Shown here in pieces: positions 33,483 to 46,684 of a DNA stretch of 64,000 nucleotides. The notes beneath the pieces were generated by a model. It was not told the origin of the DNA. It was given only the letters and a program-made list of their open reading frames with translations, and ran no database searches. The stretch covers positions 44,630,233-44,694,232 of the forward strand of contig CM065699.1 of NCBI GenBank assembly GCA_017654935.2. The letters are read 5' to 3'. Both the position numbers and the translations under genes were made by a program. Position 1 is the stretch's first letter; each line of letters opens with the position of its first letter. The stretch is from Phymorhynchus buccinoides (lineage: Eukaryota; Mollusca; Gastropoda; Neogastropoda; Raphitomidae).

Positions 33483-36400
33483 ATGCAACCGAACTGTCAT
33501 GGGGGAAAGTGAAAAATATTAGGGTGTATTTTGATTTTTTAAATACACGTTATTTTCACTCTTTCCCCATGGCAATTGGGCACTATACTAGTAAGGATAT
33601 TACTAGTATGCAACTCAACTAGTCATGGGGGGAAAGTGAAAATTATGAGCGTGTTTTTTGATTTTTAAAATACACGCTATTTTCAGGCTTTTTCCATGGC
33701 AATACGGCACTATAATAATAAGGATATTACTAGCCTGCAACTGAACTGATATGGGAAAAATATATTAGCCTGTGTTTCGATTTTTGTAAATACATGCTAT
33801 TATTGCACTTTTTCCCCATGGCAATACGGCACTATACTAGTAAGGATAATTCAGTAGGCAACTGAAGCTGTCAGGGGGGGGGGGGGGGGTGGGGGGGGTG
33901 GGTGGGGGGGGGGGGGGGGAAGGTGAAAAATATTAGCGTGTATTCTCGACTTTTAAAATACACGCTATTTTCACTCTTTTCCCCCAGCGCCCGCCAAATA
34001 GCAATCCAGCACTATACTAGTAATGATATTACTAGTATGCAACCTGAACTGTCAGTGGGGGGGGGGGGGGGGGGGAGTGAAAAATATTAGCGTGTAATTT
34101 CGATTATTAAAATACACGCTATTTTCACGCTTTTTGATGGGAATACGACATTATACTAGTAATAATCTTACTAGTATGCACTGAACTTTCATGGGGGAAA
34201 AGTGAAAAATATTGGCTTGTAATTCCATTTTTAAAATACACGCTCTTTTCACTCTTTCCCCATGGCAATACGGTACTATACTAGTAAGGACAATTATTAC
34301 TAGTATGCAACTGAACTGTCATGGGGGGAAGTGAAAAATATTAGCGTGTTTCGATTTTTTAAATACACGCTATTTTCACGCTTTCCCCCCCCTCTATACT
34401 AGTAAGGATATTACTAGTATGCAAGTGAACTGTCATGGGGGAAAAGTGAAAACCATTATTAGGGTGTATTTCGATTTTTAAAATCACACGCTATTTTCAC
34501 TCGTTTCCCCATGATCAATAAATTGAACTGTCATGGGGGAAAGTGAAAAATATGAGCGTGTATTTTGATTTTAAAAATACACGCTATTTTCACTCTTTCC
34601 CCATGGCAATACGGCACTATACTAGTAAGGATATTACTAGTATGCAACTGAACTGTCATGGGGCAAAAAGTGAAAAATATTAGAGGGTATTTCGATTTTC
34701 AAAATACACGCTATTTTTCCTCTTTCTCCATGGCAATACAGCACTTAAGGATATTACAAGTATTCAACTGAACTGCCATGGGGGGGAAGTGAATTTATTT
34801 TAGCGTGTAATTCTATGTTTAAAATACACGTTATTTTTCACTCTTTCCCATGGCAATACGGTTCTATACTAGTAAGGATATTACTAGTATGCAACTGAAC
34901 TGTCATGGGAAAAATATATTAGCCTGTGTTTTGATTTTTTAAATACACGCTATTTTCACTCTTTCCCAATGGCAATACGGCAGGATATTACTAGTATGCA
35001 ACTGAACTGTCATGGGGGGGGGGGGAGTCAAAAATATTAGCGTGTATTTCGACTTTTAAAATACACGCTATTTTCACTCTTTCCAAATAGCAATACAGCA
35101 CTATACTAGTAATGATATTACTAGTATGCAACTGAACTGTCAGGGGGGGGGGGGGAGTGAAAAATATTAGCGTGTATTTCGATTATTAAAATACACGCTA
35201 TTTTCACGCTTTTCCCCATGGCAATACGGCACTATGCTAGTAAGGATATTACTAGTATGCAACTGAACTGGGGGGGGGGGGGGGGGGAGTGAAAAATATT
35301 AGCGTGTATTTCGACTTTTAAAATACACGCTATTTTCACTCTTTCCAAATAGCAATACAGCACTATACTAGTAATGATATTACTAGTATGCAACTGGACT
35401 GTCAGGGGGGGGGGGGGGGGAGTGAAAAATATTAGCGTCTATTTCGATTATTAAAATACACGCTATTTTCACTCTTTCCCCATGGCAATACGGCATTATA
35501 CTAGTAAGGATATTACTAGTATGCACTGAATTTTCATGGTGGAAAAGTGAAAAATATTAGCTTGTAATTCCGATTTTTAAAATACACGCTCTTTTCACTC
35601 TTTCCCCATGGCAATACGGTACTATACTAGTAAGGATAATTATTAGTAGTATGCAACTGAACTGTCATGGGGGGAAGTGAAAAATATTAGCGTGTTCGGA
35701 TTTTTTAAATACACGCTATTTTCACGCTTTTCCCCATCTATACTAGTAAGGATATTACTAGCATGCAACTGAACTGTCATGGGGGAAAAGTGAAAACTAT
35801 TAGGGTGTATTTCGATTTTTAAAATACACGCTATTTTCACTCTTTCCCCATGGCAATACGGCACTATACTAGTAAGGATATTACTAGTATGCAACTGAAC
35901 TGTCATGGGGAAAAAGTGAAAAATATTAGCGTGTATTTCGATTTTTAAAATACACGCTATTTTCACGGTTTCCCCATGGCAATACGCACTATACTAGTAA
36001 GGAATACGCACTATACTAGCATACAACTGAACTGATATGGAAACAAAATGAAATATATTAGCGTGTATTTCGATTTTTACAATGCACGTTACTTTCACTC
36101 TTTCCCCATGGCAATACAGTACTATAATAGTAAGTATATTACTAGTATGCAACTGAACTGTCATGGGGGGAAGTGAAAAATATTAGCGTGTTTCGACTTT
36201 TAAAATACACGCTATTTTCACGCTTTCCGCATGGCAATACGGCACTATACTAGCGGCACTATTACTAGCATGCAACTGAACTGTCATGGGGAAAAAGTGA
36301 AACATATTAGCGTGTATTTTGATTTTTAAAATACTTGTTATTTTCACTCTTTCCAAATAGCAATACAGCACTATACTAGTAATGATATTACTAGTATGCA

Positions 36401-37755
36401 ACTGAACTGTCATGGGGGGGGAAAGTGAAAAATATTAGCGTGTATTTCGATTTTTAAAATACACGCTATTTTCATTCTTTCCCCATGGCAATACGGTACT
36501 ATACTAGTAAGGATATTACTAGTATGCAACCGAACTGTCATGGGGGAAAGTGAAAAATATGAGCGTGTATTTTGATTTTAAAAATACACGCTATTTTCAC
36601 TCTTTCCCCATGGCAATTGGGCACTATACTAGTAAGGATATTACTAGTATACAACTGAACTGTCATGGGGAAAAAGTGAAAAATATTAGCTTGTATTTCG
36701 ATTTTTAATATTAAAATACACGCTATTTTCACTCTCCCAATACGGTTCTATACTAGTAAGGATATTACTAGTATGCAACTGAACTGTCATGGGGGAAAGT
36801 GAAAAATATGAGCGTGTATTTTGATTTTAACAATACACGCTATTTTCACTCTTTCCCCATGGCAATTCGGCACTATACTTATTAGCGTCTATTTCGATTA
36901 TTAAAATACACGCTATTTTCATGCTTTTCCATGGGAATACGGCATTATACTAGTAATGATATTACTAGTATGCACTGAACTTTCATGGGGGAAAAGTGAA
37001 AAATATTGGCTTGTAATTCGATTTTTAAAATACACTCTCTTTTCACTCTTTCTCCATGGCAATACGGTACTATACTAGTAAGGATAATTATTACTAGTAT
37101 GCAACTGATCTGTCATGGGGGGAAGTGAAAAATATGAGGTGTTTCGATTTTTGAAATACACGCTATTTTCACGCTTTCCCCATCTATACTAGTAAGGATA
37201 TTACTAGCATGCAACTGAACTGTCATGGGGGAAAAGTGAAAACTATTAGGGTGTATTTCGATTTTTAAAATACACACTATTTTCACTCTTTCCCCACGGC
37301 AATACGGCACTATACTAATAACGATATTACTAGCATGCAACTGAACTGTCATGGGGAAAATGTGAAAAATATTAGAGGGTATTTCGATTTTTAAAATACA
37401 CGCTATTTTCACGCTTTCCCCATGGCATTACGGCACTATGCTAGTAAGGATATTACTAGTATACAACTGAACTGTCTTGGGGGAAATTGAAAAATATTAG
37501 CGAGTATTAGATTTTTAAAATGAAAATACACGCTATTTTTACTCTTTCCCCATGGCAATACGGTTATATACTAGTAAGGATATTACTAGTATGCAACTGA
37601 ACTGTCATGGGGGAAAGTGAAAAATATGAGCGTGTATTTTGATTTTAAAAATACACGCTATTTTCACTCTTTCCCCATGGCAATTCGGCACTATACTAGT
37701 AAGGATATTACTAGTATGCAACTGAACTGTCATGGGGGGAAGTGAAAAATATCAG
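33483..37755 (+). repeat. Foldback satellite, + orientation, mirror of 28179-32982
   Basis: Same monomers and higher-order landmarks as 28179-32982, read in reverse. Examples are ACTAGCGGCACTATTACTAGC at 36250 and G-runs at 33879-33919, 34056-34077, 35143-35156, 35271-35287 and 35405-35420. The array is about 530 bp shorter than its partner and differs by more indels than the composite does. It ends with GAAAAATATCAG at 37744-37755, the complement of the 12-bp duplication. Confidence 0.9.
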
Positions 37756-39613
37756 AGAGAGAAAAATAGAGATTTAACGCCTTCTGGGTCAAAAGACCAT
37801 TTGGGGCATTTAAAATTATAAAGATCCTGAAAAAAGTGTCTTTTTAAGTGATAAGATGGTTTTTTATTATTTTGTTTAATAATAATTTTTTTAGAAATAT
37901 TTTTATAAATTTTAATTGCGCATAAGTCTAGAGTTTTTAGTTGATTTTTCTTTGTTTAAAATTTATGTTTGTAATAAAATATTTTGTTTTTAAAAGATAT
38001 TTAGCTGTTTGCTTTTAAGTCTGGCAGATTGGAGGAAATCTAATTTGAAAGACCCTAGGGCTACTGATTAAAATTCGTGCTTTACGCACTGAGCATTTGT
38101 TTTTTTTAAAATCCATGTTGTGCTCAAAAGAGCTTTATTATTAAAAATTCTTATGAGGCATAGGCCTATATACAAAACTGTACAAAGTTAATAAAAAATT
38201 TACTTGTTTTTTTTTCTTTTCAAAAAGACCAGAAGGTATTATTAAAAATAATATGTACATTATTATTATGTACACAACTTTTACATACAAGCTGTTTAGT
38301 CTTTTAATGAGTAAAGTTGTATTTACTGTTTTTATATAAGAAGACTTGTTAAGATTAGCTAAGTTGTGATTAGATATTTTTAGATTTGTTTTTTAAGTAT
38401 TTAACCTGTTAAATCTTGTCCCTTAGGACAGGACATAATGTAGTTTTCACATATGTGAAAATATGTAAATTTATTATTAGAAGATGTTTATAAGTGATAA
38501 AATCATTTTATTAAAAAGTTATTAAAATTATGTTTGTTTTTGTTTTAATTAGGTTATGGAACCTGACCACTAATAGTCAGTCTTCCAAATAGATAAGTTC
38601 AGTTTTAATCTGAATCCGTCAATAACCAATAGGTTATAAAAGACCAGTGGTTTTTTTAAAATGTATATGTACATCATTATTATGTACACATCTTTTACAT
38701 ACAAGCTATTTAGTGAAAAATTTATATTTTTAGCCTGTTAAATCTTGTCCCTTAGGACGTATTATGCATAGTCTAGAGATGTTTTATTAGAGTATATATC
38801 TCTAGTAGTTTTCATATGTTAAAATAGGTTAACATTTTGTAAAAAGTCAGCTTATGAATACCAAAATTCGTTTTGTTTTAAAAGTTACTATTAAAATCTT
38901 GTTTGTTTTATATGTAATTTGGTCCTAAAACCTGACCATTGGTAATTAGTTTTTTAAGTGGATGAATCCAATCTTAATCAGAATCAGTTGTATTATATGA
39001 TGATGTTGTTTATAAGTGGGGGAAGAGGCCTCCATTACTATAAGTAGTTTTATTTATTCCATCTGATCCCAAGGGGAGGTAGCAACAAAAACTCTCCCGC
39101 CCCTGATGTCATGATGGAGTCTAGAAGTAAGAGAAACAAAACGAAGTTTTAAGCTTTCACTTATTGATGATGATGGTAGTGAAAATAAGAGTTGAAGTGG
39201 GGATGGTTAACGATTCTTGTATGCTCGGAACGGAGGGAGGGACCCCTCCTCTCAGCTCCGAGCAGTGACAAGGCACCGCTTGGGCAGTCCCAAAAAGGGG
39301 GGGGAGCACGAGCGCAAAGGCGCGACGGTTTACGAAAGAACCCCCCGTTGCGCGCACCGGACACCCATCTGCAGGGGGGAAAGGACTTTAAAAAATGGTG
39401 GGCTCAAAAGAGTCGCTTCGGACCATCAGGCACATGTTTTAGTTAAAAAGGGGAGGGAGGGAAAGGGAGCAGGAATGCAGCTAGGTATACGGCCCATCAG
39501 GCGCATGTTTTAGTTAAAAAGGGGAGGGAGGGAAAGGGAGCAGGAATGCAGCTAGGTATACGGCCCGCGCATCGGAGGGACTCTATCCCCACCAGTAAAA
39601 ATAATTTCAGTTT

Positions 39614-41595
39614 TTATATAAGATGTTTGAATGACGCCTGGCCAATTGTCCCGGCGAGCCAAACTATTGGTGACCAACCTAATTTATCGTGTTTACTTAA
39701 GATATTTTTTTCATTGTATGTTAGATTATTTTGTTCACATTTGTCTATAACAGGTTGTAGTTCTTTCTTTATCTGATTACAGGGATCAAAAATATGATTC
39801 AAGCTAAAAATGTCTCCACATTTGCATGGAGTGCTCCTAAATTTACATCGGATGGAGTCAGTGTAGAATCTATTGATTCTACCCTGAATTTTGTAGGAAA
39901 CAGGCAGAAAAAGCCCACCACTAATAAATTTCCTGCACCGGAGGTGGGCCGCAGGGTAGGAATCCAATTCCTCAGCCCACCTCCGGAACACACAACGTTT
40001 TAGGTGATTTTTAAATTCAGACAGAGATAGTTTAATATTTACAGTCTGGCCCTCGGTATGTTCAGCTGCCCTTTTGGCAGCCGTATCAGCAAGGTCGTTC
40101 CCTTTGAGTCCCAGATGGGAGGGGATCCACATAATGGTTAAGTCAGTGCCTTTAATTCTTATTTGATGTATGAGATTTTGTATTTCTTGAATAATTTTTC
40201 TTCTGTTTTTTGTATTGTTTTGCAGTGCTTGCACTGAAGATAAGGAATCTGTAAGAATTGTGACCTGAAAAAGTGATTTTGGGAATTCATTAATAAAAAA
40301 ACAGGCTTCAAGAATTGCCCAGAGTTCTGCACTAAAAATTGAGATTTTTGAATTTAGACAAAAGGATTTAGTAATTTTGAGGGTTGGAATGGTGAAAGCG
40401 CAACCTATTTGTGATTCGGAGATCTTAGATCCGTCTGTGTAAATCAATAAATGGTGTTGAATTTCAGAATTTTTTTCTTTAGCAGCAACTGAGAGTAGAT
40501 TTGGTTGATTTGATTTAGAATACATTTGGTGTAATGAGATGTCAAAGTTTGCTGATTCCCATTCCCAATGTGGAATAGGAAATTTTGGATGAGTTTCAAT
40601 ATCGTCTATTTCCAGGCCCGCCATGGAAAGCATTTCCCGGGAATAGTCTAATGGGTTACAAACTTTCTGTGCAATTATTGGTTTTTGTTGTTGAAAGGAT
40701 GGATGGTTATAGAAGGGGTCTTCAAATTCTTCCTTAAAACTTTCTATTGAAAAATGGTTTGTTGCATATAGCCTTGTTAAAAATGTTGAGGTATTTAGTT
40801 TCATAAGGTAGTTTAGTGGAATCCATCCTATTGTACCGTAAATCAGGTTGTTGTTTGCAAATTTTGGAACGTTAAGGGCGGCTTTAAGAGCTTTAAGTTC
40901 TGTTGTTTGTAATCTGTTTAGTAAATTATTTGTAATGTTATGGAATGCTTCCATTCCATAAGTTAGACGGCTGCGAACTAGGGCTTGTGTCAGATGAACA
41001 AGAAATTTTGAGTTTTGAGCCCATGTCTGAGAGGAGATAATTCGAACAAAGTTGGCGCCCTTAATGTTTTTTTTGCAAAGGTGGTCAATGTGTGGGCCCC
41101 AATTAAGGCGTGGTGTAAGTACCACCCCTAAAATTTTTACTTTGTTTGTCATAGATTTCGGTTGGCCCAGAATATTAATGCTAATGTTTTTTTGAATTAG
41201 GTTATGACGAAAACACATGAATTCACACTTGTCTGGAGACAAGGAGAACCCGTTTTTCTGTAAATAGTCAATAATAAGACTTGTAGGTGTTTTGTTAAAG
41301 CTTTTGAACTTTTCGTGAATGCTGACGACCAGATGGCTATGTCGTCAGCATACATAGAAATTTGACAATTATTTAGTTTTAGTTTAGAAATATCATGAAT
41401 CATGATGTTAAATAGAGTTGGTGCGATGATACTGCCTTGGGGAACCCCCATGTCAATTTGATGTATTTTTGACACGGAGGATCCCACTTTGACTCTTAAA
41501 GAACGGTTGCTTATAAAGTTTTGTATAAAATTGAACATATTCCCGTGAATACCGAGACTGCTGATTTTATCTAAAAGCCTCCCATGCCAAAAAAG
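39614..41595 (-). pseudogene. Element D ORF2, mirror copy
   Basis: Same structure as 24361-26342: RT from 'FWHGRLL', the PQG and YADD boxes, the shared frameshift, then a 542-residue open frame with intact RNase H acidic positions. Differences from copy 1 that I could spot are Y to D just before the PQG box, S to P ('EDPFYN') and V to E in 'GSKISESQIG'. All change residues, so there is no sign of constraint. Confidence 0.85.
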
Positions 41596-43586
41596 GTGGC
41601 GAGGACTTTCCTGCGTCTCGCAAAGGCTTTTTTGACATAGGAGGTTAATCTTATAACTTGTTCCATGCAGCATCTGTGGGAGGCGCCACAGGCAATTTCT
41701 GCTAGTTGCATAATATTAAAAGCACTTTTGGGATCAATGGGGAGATCCTCGGAATCAATAATCAGAGAGGAAAGGTCCTCGACTAAAGCTTTAGGTTGGT
41801 TAGAGGTTCTGGCTTGCGCCAGACTTCGGAGGATACGAGATACAAATGATTCTTTCAGTGATTTATTTTCTTCTTTTGGAATATTTAAATTTACAAGTTG
41901 AGAGGTTGTTGAGTGGGTTTGTTTTGTCAGTGTGTTGTCAATGTGTTTAGTTATTGTCGTCATTATTGTCTCAGTCATTTTTTCAAGTTGTTTTGAAATC
42001 ATCTGCTCGACTTTTTCTTCTGTAATTCTTTCAGAGCTTTTTTCTGAGTGTTTTCTGTGAGATCTTTTTCTGGTCCTTTTCTTTGATTTTTCCTTTCTTG
42101 TGGGGGAAGAGGATTCTTCCATGTTTTGTTCTTCCAGAATTGGGAGCTCAAAGTTTGTGTTTTCTTTTACAGGGTCTGTTACTTGTTTTTGTTCTTTCAA
42201 TTTATTTGCATATGAGACAAAGGGTTTGTGACTTGGGGTAGTTTGAATTCTCCAAGAGTGATCTACAATAGGTGGATCTGGCTTTGGCTTGTTTTCTTTT
42301 TGTTCTTTTTCTGTTTGAATATCATGTTTTGCTCGTCTGATGGCTTCACCGTAGGGAAGGAAAGCTTCTCCCCTTACTCTATTTGCCCTCAGTCTCAGCT
42401 GATACTGAGGGCAACCTTGGTAGGCAGCGGAATGTCCGCCGCCACAGTTGGTGCAGTTTGGGCTATTAGAACAGTCTTTTGATGAGTGTCCAGGTGCGGA
42501 GCACCTGGTGCAAATTTCGAGTTTTGCTCTGCACTGGCCCGGACCGTGCCCATATCGTGCACACCTGCGGCACCGTCGCACTGGGGCGACGTATGGGGCC
42601 ACAGGGAACTCCTGGGCATCAATCTTGACCAGCGCAGGCAAAATGGGTTTTCGAAAGGTGATTTTAATAGCTCGGGACTCCGTGCTGTCTCTGTTCTTTA
42701 ATCTCAGTATTGCTTTGGCCTCTGGAATGTATCTGAGGAGATCGTCAAGGTCTTCCTCAAAGGGGATAGGTTTCACTACTCCCTCAGTGGTAGCCTCAGG
42801 TATTGAGCATCTAATATTAATGGACGCTATGGTCGTCATATTAGCCAGTTTCTGCTGTTGTTTGGCTGATTTGCAGCCGATCAGCCATCTATTCCCTGGG
42901 AGAGGCCTCTGACTAAGGATGTCACCCACATTGTTACGGAAAATGTTAAGGTTTGTTGTTGGTCCCAGTGACCGGAAGGTGGCTGTACCAGTGCACATAT
43001 CCTCCAGGATCACTGGGAACTCCAAATACACTGGGGGAACTTTACTTGTGAGATGAGAGGGGGGGCGTCTTCGTCGATTTTTGATTTGGACGAAGTCCCC
43101 CTCATCATCTGTTTCCTCTGAATTGAGATCTGTATTTTCATGTTCACTTGTCTCCTGTGAGACAGACTTTTCAGGGTTGCTTTTTTGTTTTTCTGGGGGG
43201 CCCCAAATGGATTCGACCTCAGTGGGGGATTTTTCTATTTGACTGAGTGAGGGTGCCGTAGAGGTCTCCCTTTCTTGGGCTACAGAGTCCAAAATAATGA
43301 TGTTTGGGGTAAAGGGAATTGAGTCCCCCACTCCCTCCATCGTTCTAAGATCTTCTTTGTTCTTTTTTCCTTGAGGTTGGTTTTCCTCTGAACTGAGGCT
43401 TTCATTTTCATCCTCTTTTGATTTTCTTGATTTTCTCTTTTTTCTTTTTTTGTTTGGGGTGTCAGAGACGCTCACGATTACATCCTCTTTCGGAGTTGGA
43501 GCAGTGTGAAACACCTTACTCGCACAAAAGATGGAGTCTTCGGAGCTTGTGTCTGACAAATTTAATAACTTTTCAATGTCTGCCAT
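41571..43586 (-). CDS. Element D gag-like ORF1, 671 aa, mirror copy
   Basis: Intact zinc-knuckle ORF1, nearly identical to 22370-24385, with the same three knuckles and the same fused C-terminus. Differences I could spot are R to K in the N-terminal basic patch ('NKKRKKRK') and T to K near residue 546 ('TITKHID'). This is a second assembly of the same gene or a very recent duplicate. Confidence 0.85.
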   Translation of the reverse strand: MADIEKLLNLSDTSSEDSIFCASKVFHTAPTPKEDVIVSVSDTPNKKRKKRKSRKSKEDENESLSSEENQPQGKKNKEDLRTMEGVGDSIPFTPNIIILDSVAQERETSTAPSLSQIEKSPTEVESIWGPPEKQKSNPEKSVSQETSEHENTDLNSEETDDEGDFVQIKNRRRRPPSHLTSKVPPVYLEFPVILEDMCTGTATFRSLGPTTNLNIFRNNVGDILSQRPLPGNRWLIGCKSAKQQQKLANMTTIASINIRCSIPEATTEGVVKPIPFEEDLDDLLRYIPEAKAILRLKNRDSTESRAIKITFRKPILPALVKIDAQEFPVAPYVAPVRRCRRCARYGHGPGQCRAKLEICTRCSAPGHSSKDCSNSPNCTNCGGGHSAAYQGCPQYQLRLRANRVRGEAFLPYGEAIRRAKHDIQTEKEQKENKPKPDPPIVDHSWRIQTTPSHKPFVSYANKLKEQKQVTDPVKENTNFELPILEEQNMEESSSPTRKEKSKKRTRKRSHRKHSEKSSERITEEKVEQMISKQLEKMTETIMTTITKHIDNTLTKQTHSTTSQLVNLNIPKEENKSLKESFVSRILRSLAQARTSNQPKALVEDLSSLIIDSEDLPIDPKSAFNIMQLAEIACGASHRCCMEQVIRLTSYVKKAFARRRKVLATFFGMGGF

Positions 43587-44481
43587 GATGAGCGCCCTGG
43601 TGGGGCTTTATCTTATTTATGTAAACCAAAAAGAAAGTTCAAATCCCTCTTCCTGGCCGAAACACAAAGACAGGGGGAAAGTAAAGTTTTACGTCTTCTC
43701 GACCTAAGTCATATGAGACATTACTTTAAATAAAGATGGGGGAGAATAGGGGGAAAGGGGATAGAAGGTATTTATTTCTTTTAGATAGTTATTTTTGGTT
43801 TTATTCTATGATTGGGTCTGATTAGTAGGTCAGAACCTATGTCTGGCGTGGCCCGCTGGCCGACTAAAATTGTGGATATTTTGTTAAAAAGTTTGTATTA
43901 AGAAACATTGGATATTAGCTCTTAGAGCTATCTATGATTAAAACTTCCAGGACCACTGTTTAAAATCAACAAAAATTTAAAAAACTCAGAAAAGGTCAAC
44001 AAATGTTTATGTACACAAATTTACACATAGTTTTTATTTTACCCAGAAAAGTATTAAAAGTTTTTAAAAGCATAGAATATGTTTTAACTATTTAGTTAAA
44101 AAGATATATTTTAAGATTTTTATTTATTCAAAGCCATTGACTTTGAATATATATACAAATTTGGTTAGTCTATTTTGCCACGTGCAAAGTATAAAATTTT
44201 AAATCAAGAGAAACCCCATCCTTCAGAATTCCGATGATACCTAATCCTGACTCAAAAAAAAAAAAAAGCTCAGAAGAAAAATATACAGTGAGCCGAGTCC
44301 TGGTGGTACATCAAGCCTATCATATTTACAAGAATGGGGGTTTACTCTTATAATTGCTTAAAATAATATTAAGTTTAAATTTATTATCTTACTTTCTATT
44401 TTTTAAAACAGATGAGATAAGCTTGTGTTAAAATATATTTTAAAATGTGCTTTCGGATTAACGTCTTTGTTAAAAAGAAAT
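43587..44481 (-). other. Element D leader and element C 3' UTR, mirror copy
   Basis: Mirror of 21474-22369. The shared 3' box lies near 43687-43722 and the GTGGTCCTGGAAGTTTTAA complement near 43945. No gene seen. Confidence 0.5.
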
Positions 44482-44891
44482 TTAAAAGTGGTGGCCAAAG
44501 GTTGTTTGATTAAGAGTTTCGGCGAACCAAATCATTGGGGCCCACCCCTCATTACGATTGGAGAGAGTATCTACCTTGGTGAACTTTATATTATGAGTCT
44601 CATACTTTTGTCTTAACGTTTCAAATTCCTTTGTAATTATTAAACATGTACTGAACAAGTGATCTATATTAAGCTTCTCGCCGCAAAGGCATACTATTTC
44701 TACATATTTACAGAAATATTATTCCGTTCGTAGTCTGAATATTAGTACTTGAAGTGACCATGGTATTTTGAGGAAAAGACCTTTAACTATTCTATGGTCC
44801 CATAAATGGGCTTTAGCGTATACCTCCAATTCCTTTGTCCATTGGAGGAAACTAGCTGATTTAAGTCTACTTTTTATTTCAAAGGTCGATA
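44482..44891 (-). pseudogene. Element C ORF2 C-terminal fragment, mirror copy
   Basis: Mirror of 21064-21473, with the same internal stop and the same abutment against element B. It encodes the post-RNase H region 'GLFLKIPWSLQVLIFRLRTE' and onward. Confidence 0.8.
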
Positions 44892-44917
44892 ATTTTATGT
44901 TCTTCTGGCTGTATAAA

Positions 44918-46684
44918 CATTGTAACATTTCCATGTACGCAGATGATATAGCGATCTGGACTAACCCTAAGAATGGTAGAACAAAAAAACAGATTAATAA
45001 AGCCCTTAAACAACATCAACATAATGTTGATTTAATAGCTTGCTTTATGCAGATTCATGGTTTTTACCTTTCCCCAGAAAAGTGTCATTTTATGGTTTTT
45101 GCCAGTAAACTGACCCTAAATGATCAGTATAATATTATTATATATGATGAAATTAAAAAACCAGTTCAACAAGTAAGATTCCTTGGTGTTATCCTGTCCT
45201 CAAATCTAAACTGGAACGCTCATATTGAACACTTAACCACTAAAAGTACTAATGCTATTAACTTTTTAAAGGTTATATCTCAGGAAAACTGGGCTAAAGA
45301 TCCAAAATTCTTAACTTACCTGGTCCAAGCCTTAGTAAGGAGTAGACTAACCTATGGTATGGAGGCATTTTACTCACTCCCCAAATATCAACTAAAGAAG
45401 TTAGCCTCCTTGGAACTAAGGGCACTTAAATTAGCCCTGGGGATCCCCCCTCACGCTGTAAGCAAGTTAGTTTATAGGGATATTGATTGGATTCCCATAA
45501 AATATCTTATTAAGCTAAACTGTGCCAAATTTATGGTTCGCCTTCAGGCAGCAAAGGTTTATGGAAAGGAAGAATTCATATCAACACTTAGCTCCGCTTT
45601 CCAATACACCGAAGCACAGGAACGACATATAAATCCCAAGTATCAACACATTTATGAATTTTCTAAAGATCTAATAGACAAGTCTAATTTCCAATTGCAG
45701 GATGTGGTTTTATACCCCAAACACGGTATCCCTAACTGGGAATGGGAACCTCCAAATATAGATACTAGTTTAACTATATACTCTAAAGAAAAAGACACTA
45801 ATCAGCTAACAGTAGCAGCTAAAGAAAAGATTTACTACTCACGTCATACAGTTCAAATTTTCACAGACGGCTCAAAACTCGCACCCACTAAAATAGGATG
45901 TTCCTTCACAATCCCAGGTATTAATATTACTAAATCCTTCAAACTAAATTCTTATTTATCCATATACAGCGCCGAACTTTGGGCAATCCTTAAGGCACTG
46001 GACTTTGTAAACGACCTCCCCCAGCTCGTTTCTAACGTGGTGTTATACACCGACTCATTGTCATCCCTACAGGGTCTTCAATCCCTTCAAAATAACAGAG
46101 CAGAAATTATACAAGAAATCCTTTTTTTAGTTCATCAAATTAATTGTAAGGGAACTCAGGTTACTCTAACTTGGATCCCGTCCCACTGTGGGATTAAAGG
46201 TAACGATCAAGCAGATTGTGCAGCAAAAAAAGCAGCAGGTAATTTAAATCTCGCCCCCTGTAGTATAGGGCTATCTGTAAACGAATGTAATAGTCTACTT
46301 AAAGAGACATCCTATCTGGACTGGAAAGCCGATCTAGAACAGTATGCTAAAGATCATCACTGGGATCATAAACCAGTTAAAAAAGGTTTATTCTTACCAA
46401 TTCCTTATCACCTGTCATCTTTAATCTTCCGTCTTCGGACAAATTCGTATTACTGTAAATTTAATGAATACGTATGTGATTGTAATCATACTCTTTCCTT
46501 AGAACACCTATTCTCAGATTGTCCTTTTGTTCAAATAGAACTCCACGAAGTTATAACCATTACCTCCAAAGCGAATAAAACCTTTAACTACCATACTTTG
46601 ATCAGTAGTGATGATGAAGATTGGACCCTTTTGGTTCTTTTTGCGCAAAATCTCCAAAAAACCTCTTTTGGTTTTCGTTTTTAA
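44918..46684 (+). pseudogene. Element B ORF2, mirror copy
   Basis: Mirror of 19271-21037: frame open from 'SMYADDIAIW' through RNase H to the C-terminus. The only residue difference I spotted is L to I in 'FVQIELHE'. It lacks the same 5' half of RT and the endonuclease. Confidence 0.85.
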
